Source: Sphingomonas sp. 3P27F8
Lineage (GTDB): Bacteria; Pseudomonadota; Alphaproteobacteria; Sphingomonadales; Sphingomonadaceae
Direction of reading: 5' to 3'
DNA: 64,000 nt
NCBI RefSeq assembly: GCF_005502745.1
Contig: NZ_SCNL01000017.1
Span: 1 to 64,000, forward strand
Shown here: positions 8,079 to 16,802 of the stretch, piece after piece
How the letters are laid out: each line of letters begins with the position of its first letter
Numbering within the stretch: position 1 is the first letter of the stretch
Notes under the pieces: model-generated
Told to the model about the DNA's origin: nothing
Databases searched by the model: none
Seen by the model: only the letters and a program-made list of their open reading frames with translations
Made by a program: the position numbers and the translations under genes

Positions 8079-8485
8079 CGGCGATTTACCAGTCCCGCGC
8101 GCTCGCCGACGTCGCAGTCGAGAAGCTGCGCGTGTTCGCGCAGCCTCAGCGGCTTATGATCCTGTCCTATCTCTTAGACGGCGAACGGCAGGTAGCGGAC
8201 ATTGAGGCCGCCACGGGCGTGACACAACCCGCGCTCAGCCAGCAGCTTGCCGAGCTACGGCGCGCCGAACTCGTTAAGACCAGACGTGAGGCCAAACAGG
8301 TTCACTACCGCCTTGCCGACGACGCAGCCGCATTGTGCGTGCGAACCCTGGAGGCGATGTTTGGAGCCGACGATCTGTCGGCCCCCCAAACAGCCCCCGC
8401 CCTCCGCCAAGTACGACCGCGCGAGACGCCCTCCGTGGTTCGACCGCAAAATATCGGTGCGGCCGTTTTTGCGAGAGTTGGCTGA
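8075..8485 (+). CDS. ArsR-family repressor (BigR/SqrR-like scaffold)
   Basis: This 136-residue winged-helix protein has the ArsR HTH (V-A-D-I-E-A-A-T-G-V-T-Q-P-A-L-S-Q-Q-L at about 40-58) and resembles BigR/SqrR, the persulfide-sensing repressors of sulfide operons. Those sensors use two cysteines that form a tetrasulfide bridge. Here the expected first position reads I-L-S-Y-L-L without Cys and the C-terminal helix ends in M-F-G; the only Cys is residue 88. The GTG start at 8075 overlaps the peroxiredoxin stop. The C-terminal tail of about 40 residues is proline and arginine rich. It likely controls the divergent sulfur operon, but by a different sensing chemistry. Confidence 0.85.
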   Translation: MTAIYQSRALADVAVEKLRVFAQPQRLMILSYLLDGERQVADIEAATGVTQPALSQQLAELRRAELVKTRREAKQVHYRLADDAAALCVRTLEAMFGADDLSAPQTAPALRQVRPRETPSVVRPQNIGAAVFARVG

Positions 8486-8513
8486 TCATTTTGACTGAAA
8501 AAGGAAAAAGCGG

Positions 8514-9059
8514 ATGCGCATGCCAATCATTGCTGTTGCAGGATGCTTGTCACTCATGAGCAGCGTCAGTGCTTTAGCCAGCGTGCCCGGGCAGGCGGTG
8601 ATAGCGGGATACGGCGCGATCACACCCATCGAAGGTGCTGCGGAACGGCCCGATCGCAAGTTGCGCTATCGCGTGCTGTTCAATGTGACCAAGGCCGCGG
8701 CAACGCCGGATAAGATCAATCCATCTCTGGAGAAGGTCGCCCGCTTCCTGAACCTGCTAGGCAACGACGGCGTTCGTCCAGAACAAGGCGATGTCGTCGT
8801 GATCGTCCACGGTCCGGCGACGCCCATCGTTACCGAAGATCGCGCCTATGCGATAAAGACGGGAGTAGCTGCGAACCCCAACCTTGCTTTGATTGAGGCG
8901 TTGAAGAAGGCGGGTGTGTCCGTTCGGGTATGCAGCCAAGCTCTTATTGGCAACAAGATCGACCCCGCTACGGTAGAAAAGAGTGTCGAGACCGACGTGT
9001 CTGCGCTGACTACTTTGGCGACGTTGCAGCTGCGTGGTTGGGCGCTGATCCCAGACTGA
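8514..9059 (+). CDS. Exported DsrE/DsrF-like protein
   Basis: This 181-residue protein has a Sec signal peptide (cleavage near A-L-A-S, residues 20-23) and a DsrE/F-like fold with the segment V-R-V-C-S-Q-A-L around Cys140 and the C-terminal motif T-L-A-T-L-Q-L-R-G-W-A-L-I-P-D. DsrE-family proteins carry persulfide sulfur on a conserved Cys; the exported form is common next to sulfide oxidation genes. It starts 28 bases after the ArsR gene, preceded by GAAAAAGGAAAAAG, a good ribosome-binding region. It could be a periplasmic sulfur carrier that feeds the oxidoreductases encoded on the opposite strand; this is inferred. Confidence 0.75.
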   Translation: MRMPIIAVAGCLSLMSSVSALASVPGQAVIAGYGAITPIEGAAERPDRKLRYRVLFNVTKAAATPDKINPSLEKVARFLNLLGNDGVRPEQGDVVVIVHGPATPIVTEDRAYAIKTGVAANPNLALIEALKKAGVSVRVCSQALIGNKIDPATVEKSVETDVSALTTLATLQLRGWALIPD

Positions 9060-9123
9060 TCGCGCCGATACGCTTCCTGCTTCATCATTCCAGTCGGTAA
9101 CGCTGCCGGTGTCATAACCGGTC

Positions 9124-10626
9124 GAGGCTGTTGAAAAAGGGTGCGTGATCGGCGGCAAGGGCCGTTTGGGATGTTGGCCATGTTGCGAGAGCAGGCTGTC
9201 CGCTCAGACTGGCGCTGCCCGATTGCTCAGCAGCTGGAGGTTGTAGGCTGCGGCTGCCATGGTGAACTCCTCGGCGGCACCGGCGAGGCCTCGAAGCTTG
9301 AGAGATCTGAGCTTCAGGTTGCGTTTGAGGTGCCCAAATACGCGCTCGATGCGCTTTCGTCTCTGTCTCGCACGCGCATATTCTTCGGTTCCGGCGAGTG
9401 CGCGCACGTGGTCGCGCGCGTCCTCATTGACCAGCCGAGCAATGGCGCGCTGCCTGGCCGTGGTACATTGCTGCTTGAGTAGGCACCCGGAGCAATCGGC
9501 CGCGCGGCTGCGGTATCGACGAACCTGACTGGAGGGTACCGTACCACGGTAAGTGAGAGATTTGTCAGCCGGGCAGCGGTAGGCGTCGGCGTCAGGGTCG
9601 TAAGTAAACGCGTCGCGGGTGAAGAAGCCGTCCCGCTGGCGGGTGCGATCGATCACCGGGATGTACGGAGTAATGCTTTGCTTTACCAGCCAACCGAGCA
9701 GCGGGCCGCTGCCGTATGCCTTGTCCGCGGCGAGGCTTGAGGGCTGGATCCCGAGCTTGGCCTGAGCACGCGACAATAACGTCCGCGTGGCGGTCACCTC
9801 AGCGGAGAAACGCGCCGGTGTTGCCTCCACGTCGAGGATGCAATCGGTGTCGAGGTCGAGCAGCGGATTGATGGCATAGGCATAGCGTGCCGGGCCGTGT
9901 TTGCATGAAAGCGCCGCCTGCGGATCGGTTGGCGAGACGTACATGGGTTCGACGGGTGCTGGCTCATCGGGGTTGACTGGCAGCGCGGCGTCGAGAGCAG
10001 CGAGATACTCGGCAACAGGACGTGACACTGCATCGCCTGCACGCAGATCATCAGGTGCGGTTGCCCCCTTCAGCTTCTTCTCATGGCTGGCATCGGCCAT
10101 GATCGTGCTGCCATCTACAGCCAGTTCGCGGCCTGCCACCAATCCAGCCGCGGCACAGCGGCTCACCACCTGTTCAAACAGCAGACGGTACAGGTCGCAC
10201 TGACGAAAGCGGCCATGGCGGTTTTTGGAAAAGGTCGAATGGTCGGGCACCCGGTCAGGCAGATCGAGCCGGCAGAACCAGCGATAGGCCAGATTGAGAT
10301 GCACCTCCTCGCACAGACGGCGTTCTGAGCGGATGCCGAACAAGTAGCCGACGAGCAGCATCCTGAGCATCAGCTCCGGATCAACCGAGGGGCGTCCAGT
10401 TGAACTGTAGCTGGCCGCCAGCGCTTCCCGAACGAAGCCGAAGTCGAGCAGCCCATCAATGCGCCGAAGCAGGTGGTCCGCAGGCACGTGCTCGTCGAGC
10501 CGGAAGCTGTAAAATAGCGCGCCTTGCGCCACCTGCTGACCCATCATGCCTGTGATACCCTGCTGCCTATGCCGCAGTGAATCACCACTTCCACCCTGTC
10601 GCAAGCGCGAGTTTTTCAACAGTCTC
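9124..10626 (-). mobile_element. IS1182-family insertion sequence, apparently complete
   Basis: The element is bounded by imperfect inverted repeats GAG(G/A)CTGTTGAAAAA: GAGGCTGTTGAAAAA begins at 9124 and the complement of GAGACTGTTGAAAAA ends at 10626. It holds one transposase gene with no visible frameshift. No convincing target-site duplication is visible (flanks GGTC and GATC-like). A related terminus at 1-106 has the same orientation, so the sulfide block is flanked by two IS1182-like ends. Confidence 0.85.
9204..10547 (-). CDS. IS1182-family transposase
   Basis: This 447-residue DDE transposase has the N-terminal DUF772-like domain (L-D-E-H-V-P-A-D-H-L-L-R-R-I) and the catalytic segments A-V-D-G-S-T-I-M-A-D near residue 150, L-A-A-D-K-A-Y-G-S near 280, and R-K-R-I-E-R-V-F-G-H-L-K near 410 supplying the DDE triad. 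A cysteine cluster (C-S-G-C-L-L-K-Q-Q-C) near 365 fits a zinc-binding insertion of this family. The tandem ATG at 10542-10547 is the start; an upstream in-frame extension would pass through the terminal repeat and is not credible. It looks intact and possibly active. Confidence 0.92.
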   Translation of the reverse strand: MMGQQVAQGALFYSFRLDEHVPADHLLRRIDGLLDFGFVREALAASYSSTGRPSVDPELMLRMLLVGYLFGIRSERRLCEEVHLNLAYRWFCRLDLPDRVPDHSTFSKNRHGRFRQCDLYRLLFEQVVSRCAAAGLVAGRELAVDGSTIMADASHEKKLKGATAPDDLRAGDAVSRPVAEYLAALDAALPVNPDEPAPVEPMYVSPTDPQAALSCKHGPARYAYAINPLLDLDTDCILDVEATPARFSAEVTATRTLLSRAQAKLGIQPSSLAADKAYGSGPLLGWLVKQSITPYIPVIDRTRQRDGFFTRDAFTYDPDADAYRCPADKSLTYRGTVPSSQVRRYRSRAADCSGCLLKQQCTTARQRAIARLVNEDARDHVRALAGTEEYARARQRRKRIERVFGHLKRNLKLRSLKLRGLAGAAEEFTMAAAAYNLQLLSNRAAPV

Positions 10627-10632
10627 GATCGA

Positions 10633-10686
10633 TTTTGATACGCGACCATTTGAGAACGTCTAGCAAGGTCTGGACGCGTATCAAAA
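10633..10686. repeat. 12-bp inverted repeat upstream of the resolvase (res-like site candidate)
   Basis: TTTTGATACGCG at 10633-10644 is perfectly inverted as CGCGTATCAAAA at 10675-10686. A further motif TTGAGAACG occurs at about 10650 and again at 10733, just before the resolvase start. Resolvase binding sites (res) normally lie next to the resolvase gene and consist of paired inverted 12-bp sites, so this is a plausible res or a transposon end. It sits directly beside the IS1182 end. Confidence 0.45.
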
Positions 10687-10745
10687 CACTTTCTCGAATG
10701 GAGGTGGTCGTGATAGTCGCGAGACATGAGTTTTGAGAACGGTTC

Positions 10746-11330
10746 ATGCTGATTGGCTATGCGCGGGTCTCCACGTCCGAACAGGATCTGACGCCCCAGC
10801 TCGAAGCGTTGCGCAATGCCGGGTGTGAGCGAACTTTTTCCGACAAAGCGAGCGGAGCAAAGGCGAACCGCGCCGGCCTGGCTGAAGCGCTGTCGCACGC
10901 ACGCGCTGGCGACGTGCTGGTGGTGTGGAAGCTCGACCGCCTCGGCCGAACGATGAAAGGCCTGGTCGATCTTGCGGCCGATCTGACCGATCGTGGTCTC
11001 GGACTTCGCTCAATTACTGACGGGATAGACACCGCTGGGACAGCGGGCAAGCTCGTCTTTCACATCCTGGCGGCAATGGCGGAGATGGAGCGCGACCTTA
11101 ATCGCGAGCGCACCACCGCTGCGCTGATAATAGCCCGGCGGGAGGGCAGGGTAGGCGGTCGAAAAACGGTGATGACGCCCAAGCGGCTCGAGGCGGCGCG
11201 CAAACTCCTGGCTTCCGGCATGGCGATCAGGGAAATTGCACCGGCGATTGGCGTCTCGGTTCCGACACTCTACCGCCACTTCCCGGCGCCCACGCAGGAG
11301 GCGATCAACGCGGAAGGGCTGGACACGTAG
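10746..11330 (+). CDS. Serine recombinase, Tn3-type resolvase/invertase
   Basis: This 194-residue small serine recombinase has the N-terminal catalytic motif Y-A-R-V-S-T-S-E-Q-D with the nucleophile Ser at residue 9 or 10, the conserved V-W-K-L-D-R-L-G-R-T segment at 60-69, the long E helix, and a C-terminal HTH domain (I-R-E-I-A-P-A-I-G-V-S-V-P-T-L-Y-R). Full length matches the Tn3 resolvase/Hin group. No Tn3 transposase is nearby, so it may be a remnant of a transposon or serve plasmid dimer resolution. An inverted repeat at 10633-10686 is a candidate site. Confidence 0.92.
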   Translation: MLIGYARVSTSEQDLTPQLEALRNAGCERTFSDKASGAKANRAGLAEALSHARAGDVLVVWKLDRLGRTMKGLVDLAADLTDRGLGLRSITDGIDTAGTAGKLVFHILAAMAEMERDLNRERTTAALIIARREGRVGGRKTVMTPKRLEAARKLLASGMAIREIAPAIGVSVPTLYRHFPAPTQEAINAEGLDT

Positions 11331-11404
11331 TCTCAAACGCGCCCGGTAAAGTTAACGAGGATAATCGGCGAAATAGGCGCTCGAACGTAGGTGGAGGAAT
11401 AGTC

Positions 11405-12079
11405 ATGGCTCGTATTCTCGTCATTGAGGACGATCCCGATACAGCCGACCAAATCATCGACGCCTTGAGATCTCATGGACACAAGGTCGCTCATGTCGCC
11501 GACGGCCTGCTGGCTGTCGAACAGCTGCTTCGGGAGCCATTCGACCTTGCCACGCTGGACCGCATGTTGCCCGGGCTCGACGGCCTCGCCCTGGTTGCAC
11601 TCCTGCGCGATCGGCGCTTGATGATACCCGTTTTGATGATCAGTGCGCTCAGTGATGTCGATGAGCGGATTGCTGGCCTGCGTGCCGGCGGTGACGATTA
11701 CCTGATCAAACCTTTTGTACCTGATGAGATGGTGATGCGTGTGGAGGTCCTGTTACGTCGCCGCCAGGGCAGCGTCGACGCCGTACTCCAGTGCGGCAAC
11801 ATCGCCCTCGATATCGTCAGTCGCCAGGTGACTGTAGGCGGGGAGCCTGTGCGGCTTCTGCACATGGAGTTTCGACTGCTTGAACTCTTTTTGCGCCATG
11901 CCGGCGACACACTGAGCCGTCGAATTATTTTCGAGCAAGTCTGGGGGTATCATTTCGATCCTGGCCCAAATCTCATCAACGTTCACATCGCAAAACTTCG
12001 CAAGAAACTGGATCGCCCTGATCAACCATCGGCAATCACGACCGTAAAGGGCGAGGGATACCGTTTTGATGTCATTTGA
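11405..12079 (+). CDS. OmpR/PhoB-family response regulator
   Basis: This 224-residue response regulator has an N-terminal receiver domain with acidic residues E8-D9-D10, the phosphoacceptor Asp52 (in T-L-D-R-M-L-P) and Lys102 (I-K-P-F), followed by a winged-helix DNA-binding domain ending in K-G-E-G-Y-R-F-D-V. Its start is preceded by GGTGGAGGAATAGTC, a good Shine-Dalgarno. It overlaps the sensor kinase gene by 11 bases. The kinase and an RND efflux operon follow in the same direction, so it probably activates that efflux system in response to a periplasmic signal. Confidence 0.92.
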   Translation: MARILVIEDDPDTADQIIDALRSHGHKVAHVADGLLAVEQLLREPFDLATLDRMLPGLDGLALVALLRDRRLMIPVLMISALSDVDERIAGLRAGGDDYLIKPFVPDEMVMRVEVLLRRRQGSVDAVLQCGNIALDIVSRQVTVGGEPVRLLHMEFRLLELFLRHAGDTLSRRIIFEQVWGYHFDPGPNLINVHIAKLRKKLDRPDQPSAITTVKGEGYRFDVI

Positions 12080-13460
12080 GCGGCTTCGGTTTCACGAGAT
12101 CCGCAAGACGAGCACATTCAGGCTAACCGCTCTGCTCGGCGTAGTTTTCGCGCTAGGTGTGGTCGCTTTACTCGCATTGATCTATGCGCTTTCCGCGCAT
12201 GAGCTAACTGCGCGAACGGATCGCATCCTTCGATTGGAGGCGGCGCGCCTACAATCGGTATCAGCCGAGGCGCTACCGGACCGTATAAATGCCGAGATTC
12301 GACATAATGCCAGCGGGTTGACCCTGTTCGGCTTGCAGTCGCATGACGGCGAGCATGTCGCGGGCAACCTTCGCGTTGGGGCTGATCTGAGCTTCAATCG
12401 CCCTACAAATATTAGCGGGCAGCTTATGCATAATCCGCTGCGCGTTTTGGCGATCCGCGCTGCGACCGGAGAGATCATCCTGATCGGCCGCGATATTTCG
12501 CCAATCATCGATCTGCGGCACCGGATGCTTGGCATTCTGGTCTTCACCGGCGTCGCGATGGTGCTGTTGGTTTTTGGCGCCGGCTTCGTGTTGAGTCTTG
12601 CACCGCTGCGCCGCGTCCGTGATTTACAAGCAACGAGCCGCGAGATCGCCGCAGGGCGATTAGACCGGCGCATGCCTGTCAGTAAGCGCGGAGATGAACT
12701 CGATCTCTTCGCCGGTACGGTTAATGCAATGATTGAAGAGGTGGAACGTGTGGTCGCACAAGTGAAGGGCGTCACCGATGCTATTGCGCACGATCTGCGC
12801 ACGCCTTTGGCGCATGTGCGCGGTCATCTGCAGCGTGCGATCACGATCGCTGACGGTAACACTCAGATGATCACACTTGCCAAGACGGCGACGGCGGATC
12901 TCGACGTGGTGCTTGATCGGTTTGCGGCATTACTGCGCATTTCCGAACTTGAGGCCCGCGGTCGCCATGCTGGATTTATTACTGTTTCAGTCGCGTCGCT
13001 GCTCACGGCAGCATATGATCTCTACGAGCCGCTCGCCGAAGATGCCGGCGTGCGGCTACACCGCCCCGACGGACCGGATGCAGCAATCACGTGCGACCCG
13101 AACCTACTGTTCGAGGCGATCAGCAATCTGGTCGATAATGGGATTAAGTTTACCGGCGTGGGCGGCGACGTCTGGCTGACGATTGATGTCGAAGCGGTAC
13201 GTGTTGTCATCGGGGTCCGTGATAACGGCCCCGGTCTGGTGGCTGAGGAGCGACGGGCCGCGCTGCGGCGCTTCTACCGGGGTGTGGATACGGGCGGCAT
13301 CCCTGGTAGCGGTCTCGGCCTCAGCGTGGTCGCAGCCATCGTTCACCTTCATGGCTTCGATCTGGAACTCGCTGACGGATCGCCGGGGTTGCTTGTCGCA
13401 ATACGCTGTTCGGTTGATCTTGGGCAGACCTCGCCACAGCCGGCGATACCCGCGACCTGA
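12069..13460 (+). CDS. Sensor histidine kinase of the efflux-linked two-component system
   Basis: This 463-residue kinase has two membrane helices (about residues 19-41 and 153-177) enclosing a periplasmic sensor of about 110 residues, a HAMP linker (178-230), the H-box D-A-I-A-H-D-L-R-T-P with His241, an N-box A-I-S-N-L-V-D-N-G and a G-box D-N-G-P-G-L with G-S-G-L-G-L-S. The ATG at 12069 follows a possible TTG at 12066. It overlaps the response regulator gene, so both are co-translated. The periplasmic domain has no cysteine or histidine cluster that would point to a specific metal. Confidence 0.92.
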   Translation: MSFERLRFHEIRKTSTFRLTALLGVVFALGVVALLALIYALSAHELTARTDRILRLEAARLQSVSAEALPDRINAEIRHNASGLTLFGLQSHDGEHVAGNLRVGADLSFNRPTNISGQLMHNPLRVLAIRAATGEIILIGRDISPIIDLRHRMLGILVFTGVAMVLLVFGAGFVLSLAPLRRVRDLQATSREIAAGRLDRRMPVSKRGDELDLFAGTVNAMIEEVERVVAQVKGVTDAIAHDLRTPLAHVRGHLQRAITIADGNTQMITLAKTATADLDVVLDRFAALLRISELEARGRHAGFITVSVASLLTAAYDLYEPLAEDAGVRLHRPDGPDAAITCDPNLLFEAISNLVDNGIKFTGVGGDVWLTIDVEAVRVVIGVRDNGPGLVAEERRAALRRFYRGVDTGGIPGSGLGLSVVAAIVHLHGFDLELADGSPGLLVAIRCSVDLGQTSPQPAIPAT

Positions 13461-13544
13461 CGATGCACATGTCCCGGCTCCATCCGGGTCGCGACGCTCC
13501 CAGGTGAAATTCATTTAAGATGCGCTGCGGTGCAACAGCTTTAG

Positions 13545-16500
13545 ATGGAGCCCCTCATTCCGTGGAAAGAGGGCCGGCGATCCGTGTTACAACTCGTCAA
13601 GCTTGCGCTCAGCAAGCCCTATACGTTTGTCGTCCTCGCTATCCTGATCGTGCTGTCCGGCTCGATCGCATGGGTACGCACGCCGACCGACATCTTCCCG
13701 GACATCAAGATCCCCGTGATCGCGGTGGTATGGACCTATCGTGGCCTGCCGCCCGAGGACATGGCCGGCCGCGTCGTGTACTATTACGAACGCCAGCTTT
13801 CGAGCACCGTCAACGACATCGACCATATCGAGAGCCAGTCGCTCAACGGCGTCGGCATCGTGAAGATCTTCTTCCAGCCTGGTGTTGATATCCGCACGGC
13901 GTCCGCACAGGTCACGGCGGCGTCGCAGACGGTGCTGAAGCAGATGCCGCCCGGTATCACCCCGCCGCAGATCCTCAACTACAACGCATCAACCGTGCCG
14001 ATCCTTCAACTCGCGTTGTCGGCAAAGGATCTGTCCGAACAGAAGATTTACGATCTCGGCCAGAACTTCATCCGCCCCGCGCTCGCCTCGGTGCAGGGCG
14101 CGGCGATTCCGTCGCCGTATGGCGGCAAGGAACGCCAGATCCAGATCGACCTCGATCCGGGCGCGCTTCAGGCACGGCACCTGTCGGCGAGCGACGTCGG
14201 CGCCGCACTCGCCGCGCAGAACCAGATCGTGCCCGCGGGCACCACCAAGATCGGCGAGTACGAGTATAACGTCCGGCTGAACAACTCGCCGGAGGTTGTC
14301 GAGCAGCTCAACGACCTGCCCATCAAGACCGTTGATGGGGCGACCGTGACAATGCGCGATGTAGCGCACGTCCGAGACGGATCCCCGCCTCAGCGTAACG
14401 TGGTGCGCGTCGATGGCGGCCGCGCAGTGCTGATGACAGTACTAAAGTCGGGCGCCGCTTCCACTATCGCGATCGTCGATCAGGCCAAGGCCCTCCTACC
14501 GAAGATCCGGGAGACGCTGCCGCCATCGCTCAAGGTTCAGCCGCTGTCCGATCAGTCGCTGTTCGTGAAGGCGGCAGTGTCCGGCGTCATCAAGGAAGGC
14601 GTGATCGCCGCTGCGCTCACCTCGCTGATGATCCTGTTATTCCTCGGCTCGTGGCGCTCGACCGTCATTATTGCAGCCTCAATCCCGCTTGCCATCCTCG
14701 CAGCCGTGGCGGGGCTGGCGGCGGCAGGTCAAACGCTCAACATCATGACGCTTGGAGGGCTGGCGCTCGCGGTCGGCATCCTTGTCGACGATGCGACGGT
14801 AACGATCGAGAACATCAACTGGCATCTCGAACAGGGCAAGACCGTGCGTGATGCGATTCTCGACGGTGCCGAGCAGATCGTTGGCCCGGCGTTTGTGTCC
14901 TTGCTTTGCATCTGCATTGCCTTCCTGCCGATGTTCTTTCTGCCCGGTGTGGCGGGTTTCCTGTTCGCGCCGATGGCGATGGCAGTCGTATTCGCCATGA
15001 TCGCCTCGTTCGTTCTGTCGCGAACGCTCGTCCCCACGATGGGCAACTATCTGCTGCGGCAGCACGCCTCCGAGCATACCGCTGAGGTCATGGCCAGCCA
15101 CGACGCCAAGGCCGGACGCCCGAAAAGCCGCAACGTATTGCGCAGTTTTCAGAGCGGCTTCGAACATCGCTTCGAGAAGGTGCGCGGTTACTACGTCTCG
15201 CTGCTCGACTTCGCGCTCGCACGTCGGCGCGTTTTCGTGCCCGCCTTTATGGTCGTGGTGCTGCTCTCATTCCTGCTGGTGCCGATGTTGGGTCGCAACT
15301 TCTTCCCGACCATCGACGCGGGGCAGATCAACCTCCATGTCCGCGCGCCGATCGGTACGCGCATCGAGGAGACGGCGGCGATGTTCGACCATGTCGAGGA
15401 TCGCATCCGCTCGGTCATCCCGCCCGACGAACTGGTGTCGATCGTGGACAACATCGGCATGCCGGTATCGGGCATCAACCGCGCCTATTCGAATACCGGC
15501 GGCGTTGGCCCGCAGGACGGCGACATTCTCGTCACGCTGTCGGAAGATCACAAGCCCACTGCAGGCTATGTTCGTGCGCTTCGCAAGGCCTTGCCCGATG
15601 CATTCCCCGGCTCGGTGTTCTCGTTCCTTCCGGCCGACATCATCAGCCAGATCCTCAACTTCGGCGCGCCTGCACCGATCGACGTGATGGTGACCGGCAA
15701 CGACATCAAGGGCAGCAAGGCCTATGCGCAGGCGCTCGCCGAGAAGATGCAACATATCGCCGGCATCGCGGACGTGCGCGTCCAGCAAACCGAAACCTAT
15801 CCCGAACTCGGCTTCGACGTGGACCGCGCGCAGGCCGATCGGGTCGGGATCACGGAAAACGACGTGACGCGGAGCATGGCCGTGAACCTTGCGGGCAGCT
15901 TCCAAGTCGCGCCGGCCTTCTGGCTTAACCCAAAGAACGGCGTTTCGTACCCGATCGTCGTGCAGACGCCGCAATACCGCACCGACAGCCTTTCGGCGCT
16001 CCAGAACCTGCCAATCACCGGATCGGGCGGCACGTATCAGCTGCTCGGCGCGCTCGGCACCCTCCACCGCGAGCCATCGCCTGCTGTGGTTACGCATTAC
16101 GCGGTGCAACCGTCCTACGACGTCTATGCCACTACACAGGGGCGCGACCTCGGCGCGGTTGCCGCAGACATCCAGAAGGTGCTGGACGACGCAAAGGGCA
16201 CGTTGCCCAAGGGCTCGAGCGTGAAGCTGCGTGGTCAGGTCGAGACGATGAACACTGCCTTCTCGGGCCTGATCTTCGGCCTGATCGGCGCGATTGTGCT
16301 GATCTACCTGCTGATTGTCGTCAACTTCCAGAGCTGGGTCGATCCAACGGTCATCATCTCCGCTTTGCCCGCCGCCCTCGCCGGGATCGTGTGGATGCTG
16401 TTCGCAACGCACACGCCGCTATCGGTGCCGGCGCTGACCGGTGCGATCATGTGCATGGGCGTGGCAACCGCAAACTCAGTGCTGGTGGTTAGCTTCGCGC

Positions 16501-16802
16501 GCGAACGCCTGGCAGCAACAGGCGATGCGCTCCTTGCCGCAGCAGAGGCGGGCGCAACCCGCTTCCGCCCGGTGCTGATGACTGCGCTCGCCATGATCAT
16601 CGGCATGGCGCCGATGGCGCTCGGCTTGGGCGAAGGCGGCGAGCAGAACGCTCCGCTCGGCCGAGCCGTCATTGGCGGCCTGATCTGCGCCACGCTCGCC
16701 ACGCTCGTCTTCGTCCCCGTCGTTTTCTCGATCGCGCACCGCAAAGAGCGGCGTGCAGCCACTGATCCTCATGCAACCGGAACTCTCGCTCATGCAGGCT
16801 GA
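13545..16802 (+). CDS. RND-family efflux permease (HAE1-like)
   Basis: This 1085-residue inner-membrane pump has the RND layout: TM1 near residue 30, a large periplasmic domain, TM2-6 with the proton-relay motif G-I-L-V-D-D-A-T-V-T-I-E-N, a second periplasmic domain and TM7-12. A long hydrophilic cytoplasmic linker separates the halves near residue 530. ATG at 13545 lacks a strong ribosome site; GTG at 13584 (V-L-Q-L-V-K-L-A-L) is an alternative. It is followed by the adaptor (overlapping 11 bases) and an outer-membrane factor. The signature resembles drug/solvent pumps more than CusA-type metal pumps, but the substrate is unknown. Confidence 0.9.
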   Translation: MEPLIPWKEGRRSVLQLVKLALSKPYTFVVLAILIVLSGSIAWVRTPTDIFPDIKIPVIAVVWTYRGLPPEDMAGRVVYYYERQLSSTVNDIDHIESQSLNGVGIVKIFFQPGVDIRTASAQVTAASQTVLKQMPPGITPPQILNYNASTVPILQLALSAKDLSEQKIYDLGQNFIRPALASVQGAAIPSPYGGKERQIQIDLDPGALQARHLSASDVGAALAAQNQIVPAGTTKIGEYEYNVRLNNSPEVVEQLNDLPIKTVDGATVTMRDVAHVRDGSPPQRNVVRVDGGRAVLMTVLKSGAASTIAIVDQAKALLPKIRETLPPSLKVQPLSDQSLFVKAAVSGVIKEGVIAAALTSLMILLFLGSWRSTVIIAASIPLAILAAVAGLAAAGQTLNIMTLGGLALAVGILVDDATVTIENINWHLEQGKTVRDAILDGAEQIVGPAFVSLLCICIAFLPMFFLPGVAGFLFAPMAMAVVFAMIASFVLSRTLVPTMGNYLLRQHASEHTAEVMASHDAKAGRPKSRNVLRSFQSGFEHRFEKVRGYYVSLLDFALARRRVFVPAFMVVVLLSFLLVPMLGRNFFPTIDAGQINLHVRAPIGTRIEETAAMFDHVEDRIRSVIPPDELVSIVDNIGMPVSGINRAYSNTGGVGPQDGDILVTLSEDHKPTAGYVRALRKALPDAFPGSVFSFLPADIISQILNFGAPAPIDVMVTGNDIKGSKAYAQALAEKMQHIAGIADVRVQQTETYPELGFDVDRAQADRVGITENDVTRSMAVNLAGSFQVAPAFWLNPKNGVSYPIVVQTPQYRTDSLSALQNLPITGSGGTYQLLGALGTLHREPSPAVVTHYAVQPSYDVYATTQGRDLGAVAADIQKVLDDAKGTLPKGSSVKLRGQVETMNTAFSGLIFGLIGAIVLIYLLIVVNFQSWVDPTVIISALPAALAGIVWMLFATHTPLSVPALTGAIMCMGVATANSVLVVSFARERLAATGDALLAAAEAGATRFRPVLMTALAMIIGMAPMALGLGEGGEQNAPLGRAVIGGLICATLATLVFVPVVFSIAHRKERRAATDPHATGTLAHAG

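Noticed and set aside
1..10626. Classic composite transposon
   Set aside because: The two IS1182-type ends differ in sequence and no target duplication was found, so mobilisation as one unit is only a possibility.
15267..16412. A 381-codon reverse-strand frame opposite the RND permease
   Set aside because: It is a high-GC shadow of the permease gene, with Arg/His/Asp-rich composition, no recognisable domain and no ribosome site.
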